Source of the DNA: Flavobacteriales bacterium
GTDB taxonomy: Bacteria; Bacteroidota; Bacteroidia; Flavobacteriales_D; Sanyastnellaceae
Direction of reading: 5' to 3'
Length of the DNA stretch: 64,000 nucleotides
Assembly: GCA_029245065.1 (NCBI GenBank)
Contig: JAQWQB010000141.1
Coordinates: 1-64,000 of the forward strand
The notes under the pieces were generated by a model, which was not told the origin of the DNA, did no database searches, and worked only from the letters and a program-made list of their open reading frames with translations. Shown here one piece after another: positions 61,993-64,000 of the stretch (position 1 is the stretch's first letter; each line of letters opens with the position of its first letter). Both the position numbers and the translations under genes were made by a program.

Positions 61993-62836
61993 CAAGCCTT
62001 ACCTTTCGAAGTACTTTCTGGCTTAACGCTTCATCAAAGAAGAGTGTATAGCCGAAGATCATGGCAAGCCCAAATTCTGGGAGACGCATTGCTGCGCCTA
62101 TGAAACCATGAAAAGCGATTCCAGCAATAAACAATGGAACACGTGCTTTCTTGAACCAAATTAGTAGGGGAAATGCGAGTTGATAGATCAATCCAAAATA
62201 GTTCGAAATCAACATGAGCCACTTTTGCGAAACCAGCAAATCACGCAGCCATGGCCACGTAAAATGATCCAAGTGCAGCGCATAGTAAACTGAACTTCCT
62301 TCAAGCCACGTTCTTCCGAGTAGTTTGAACATGCCGGCTAGCGCATAGACCATCAAAAACTGTATTCTACAAGCCAGCATCCCCACATTGGTGAGTACAA
62401 TAGAAAACGTGCTTGTGGCTTTTTCGTCGACCCCAATTAAAAAGAAGGCGAACACCTGGTACAGCAAGTACGAACTATTGAAGGCCGGAATGAACGCGTA
62501 ATAGAGCATCCAACCTACTACGAACACAACTACTTTTGGAATCCACTTAAACCAGCCAACAAGACAGCACACCAATGCTGCCATGTACGCAAAATAAGCC
62601 GGCACTGCGTATTCTCTTACGTGGTCAAGGACGTAGGCTATATTGATGCCAACGCTCTGATCGGGGTGGGCACTCATCCCAATGGAATACGGCCCCCAAA
62701 GCATGTCACGAATCGTAAAGAAATAAAGGGCATTCAGAAGCATCCAACTATATGCAGCTATCCGAAACAACCGAGCCGTTGCAGGCGCATTCACCTCTGC
62801 AGACATTTTCGCTATGAACTTATGGAGAAGACTCAT
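61976..62836 (-). CDS. HTTM-domain membrane protein (SdpB / gamma-carboxylase-like)
   Basis: A 286-residue membrane protein with about six hydrophobic helices and the HTTM-type pattern (RIAAYSWMLLNALYFFTIRD, QFLMVYALAGMFKLLGRTWL with a conserved Lys, ALHLDHFTWPW). HTTM domains occur in vitamin K-dependent gamma-carboxylase and in Bacillus SdpB, which helps mature the SdpC toxin. It forms a translationally coupled pair (ATGA) with the DUF5819 gene upstream. Its function in Bacteroidota is not known. Confidence 0.78.
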   Translation of the reverse strand: MSLLHKFIAKMSAEVNAPATARLFRIAAYSWMLLNALYFFTIRDMLWGPYSIGMSAHPDQSVGINIAYVLDHVREYAVPAYFAYMAALVCCLVGWFKWIPKVVVFVVGWMLYYAFIPAFNSSYLLYQVFAFFLIGVDEKATSTFSIVLTNVGMLACRIQFLMVYALAGMFKLLGRTWLEGSSVYYALHLDHFTWPWLRDLLVSQKWLMLISNYFGLIYQLAFPLLIWFKKARVPLFIAGIAFHGFIGAAMRLPEFGLAMIFGYTLFFDEALSQKVLRKVRLARTAP

Positions 62837-63414
62837 TGGTTGAATGTATAAACCGGAAACTCGAAAAATTGTGCTGGCCGTTGTTCGCCCGAATCAAAAG
62901 AAGGTGTGAACACCACGTGCATCCGCAATTGAATGGAGTCTGGCCGTTCTGTAGTGAGCATTTCGTGTCGTCTGACAGCAAAGTAAAGCACACGCATATA
63001 CGGCACATCGTTCACTACCAAGTCATAATTTATGGTCGAGTCTGGATTGAAGGTCAAGTTCTTTTTCATGTCCATGGCCAAGTACATTTGAAGCTTTTGA
63101 GCAACATATGCTAGTCTTGGGTGACTTGAAATTGGGTCGAAGGTTTCTGATTCGCCCCAATCAGACCAGGTACCTTCTTTTGAGTATCGATAATTTAACT
63201 CGTACTGTGTGGCTGGCACATCTGGAGCAAACAACTTCCACCCTTGGTGAAAATAAGGAACCATGTATTGGTTGCGAATAGCCGTCATCCTGTTGGGTGG
63301 ACTATATTCAAGGCTATAGGTCAGCGTGCAGATGAAATGAAACACCAAAAAAGCCATAAGCCCCAGAACAAGGACAGTGGTTGATTTCTTAACGGACGGC
63401 TTTGGAGTAGTCAC
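62833..63414 (-). CDS. DUF5819-like / SdpA-like membrane-anchored protein
   Basis: A 193-residue protein: one N-terminal membrane helix (about 13-33, VLVLGLMAFLVFHFICTL) and an extracytoplasmic domain with the family motif YFHQGWKLFAPDVP, then WSDWGESETFD. This resembles DUF5819 and the Bacillus SdpA protein, both encoded next to HTTM proteins. The pair could form a membrane enzyme acting on an exported peptide or protein; no candidate small precursor gene is seen close by. Confidence 0.75.
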   Translation of the reverse strand: MTTPKPSVKKSTTVLVLGLMAFLVFHFICTLTYSLEYSPPNRMTAIRNQYMVPYFHQGWKLFAPDVPATQYELNYRYSKEGTWSDWGESETFDPISSHPRLAYVAQKLQMYLAMDMKKNLTFNPDSTINYDLVVNDVPYMRVLYFAVRRHEMLTTERPDSIQLRMHVVFTPSFDSGEQRPAQFFEFPVYTFNQ

Positions 63415-63625
63415 AATTCAAAGATGCAAATAGTATTTAGACCATCCACAAAGTTTACCAATACGAGTACAAATCCATTGTGAAAGCCATTGGAATTTTC
63501 CAGAACTTCATGTCAGGGACAGGGGTGCCATCCCTTGGGCGCATCGTATCCTTCTGAGTCAAGGCTTCTTGAGCTACACTCTACTTTTCACTCTCAACTC
63601 AAAACTCACCACTCCAAACTCTCAA

Positions 63626-63653
63626 CTCTTCACTCCAAACTCTTCACTCCAAA
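63626..63653. repeat. Two perfect tandem copies of a 14-base unit
   Basis: CTCTTCACTCCAAA occurs twice head to tail, inside a longer stretch of related ACTC/CAAA words (63580-63665). Confidence 0.8.
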
Positions 63654-63692
63654 CTCAATCCTCAAAATGCTTTTCGCAGAAGAAAGGATTCT

Positions 63693-63700
63693 TACATTTG
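63693..63700 (+). promoter_or_regulatory. -7 promoter box for fahA
   Basis: TACATTTG matches TAnnTTTG and ends 18 bases before ATG 63719. Confidence 0.6.
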
Positions 63701-63718
63701 TGGAAAGCTATTTTCTCT

Positions 63719-64000
63719 ATGATCAGTGCAAATGACCCTTCGTTAACTTCATGGGTTAACGTTCCCTCAAACAGTGATTTCCCAATTCAGAACCTGCCTT
63801 TCGGTGTTTTCAAAACTGCTCAGCTATCCGCAAGAGTTGGTGTTGCCATCGGTGAGCACATTGTTGACTTGAAGTCGTTACATGTGTTGGGATATTTCGA
63901 AAACCTTCCGTTTCGAATTGAAGATTTCGACACTGATACCTTGAACCCTATCATGAAATATGGGAAAAAAGCGACGCGTGATTTACGTAACCGTATTTCC
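63719..64000 (+). CDS. fahA: Fumarylacetoacetase (partial, N-terminal 94 residues)
   Basis: An open frame from ATG 63719 to the right edge. The N-terminus SLTSWVNVPSNSDFPIQNL followed by PFGVFKTAQLSARVGVAIGE and IVDLKSL is the N-terminal domain of fumarylacetoacetase. That enzyme hydrolyses fumarylacetoacetate to fumarate and acetoacetate, the last step of tyrosine degradation. The catalytic domain lies outside the window. Confidence 0.85.
   Translation, partial: MISANDPSLTSWVNVPSNSDFPIQNLPFGVFKTAQLSARVGVAIGEHIVDLKSLHVLGYFENLPFRIEDFDTDTLNPIMKYGKKATRDLRNRIS

Larger units (their letters stand above)
63415..63718. other. Intergenic region with tandem repeats and the fahA promoter
   Basis: A 304-base divergent gap. 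It holds a CT/AA-rich imperfect repeat block (about 63580-63665), a -7 box at 63693 for the right-hand gene, and no convincing gene. The open frame 63490-63735 mainly spans the repeat and is probably not coding. Confidence 0.6.

Noticed and set aside
63490-63735. 81-codon open frame before fahA
   Set aside because: It mostly translates the tandem-repeat patch and overlaps the start of fahA in another frame.

Overview
The window looks like the chromosome of a Bacteroidota bacterium, most likely a free-living (perhaps marine) member of the Flavobacteriales. The evidence is: surface proteins with type IX secretion system (T9SS) sorting domains of type A and type B; Bacteroidota-type -7 promoter boxes (TAnnTTTG) a few bases ahead of many starts, with almost no Shine-Dalgarno sequences; the flavobacterial exosortase XrtF with a PID-CTERM-like substrate; and a run of SurA-like periplasmic chaperone/isomerases. 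No rRNA, tRNA, CRISPR array, insertion sequence or prophage gene was seen. All family assignments come from reading motifs by eye, without database searches.

Region 1 (1-10557) encodes three large secreted proteins. Two giant minus-strand proteins are built from Cys-rich repeats and GDGWNG modules; the first runs off the left edge with the start of a T9SS type A domain. A plus-strand CotH-kinase-like protein with lamin-tail domains follows. Region 2 (10558-12336, minus) is a compact XrtF exosortase operon: a small sorting substrate, XrtF, an XrtF-associated membrane protein and a conserved Bacteroidota protein.

Region 3 (12451-50754) is a roughly 38 kb surface-polysaccharide locus, almost all on the plus strand and mostly with overlapping stop/start codons. 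It holds a Wzc-type co-polymerase/tyrosine kinase, a Wzx-type flippase, a Wzy-type polymerase, about nine glycosyltransferase candidates and sugar-modifying acyltransferases. Three sugar-nucleotide modules stand out: (a) 15601-21387, a nonulosonate-type set with an unusual SDR plus class III aminotransferase; (b) 27400-32959, a second NeuA/NeuB set with a SAF-less NeuB and an AsnB; (c) 32956-38158, a Wbp-like set (HisH, HisF, sugar amidotransferase, oxidoreductase, acetyltransferase, aminotransferase) for a 2,3-diacetamido or amidino uronic acid. Two secreted proteins (24340-27184) sit inside the locus. In Porphyromonas a Wbp-pathway sugar links T9SS cargo to A-LPS, so module (c) may serve both polysaccharide and surface-protein anchoring.

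Region 4 (50809-64000) is mostly housekeeping and envelope maintenance: an outer-membrane beta-barrel protein, a nitronate monooxygenase-like flavoprotein, a T9SS type B protein, GuaB, three SurA/PpiC proteins in a row, a MoxR AAA ATPase, an HTTM/DUF5819 membrane pair resembling SdpB/SdpA, and the start of fumarylacetoacetase at the right edge.
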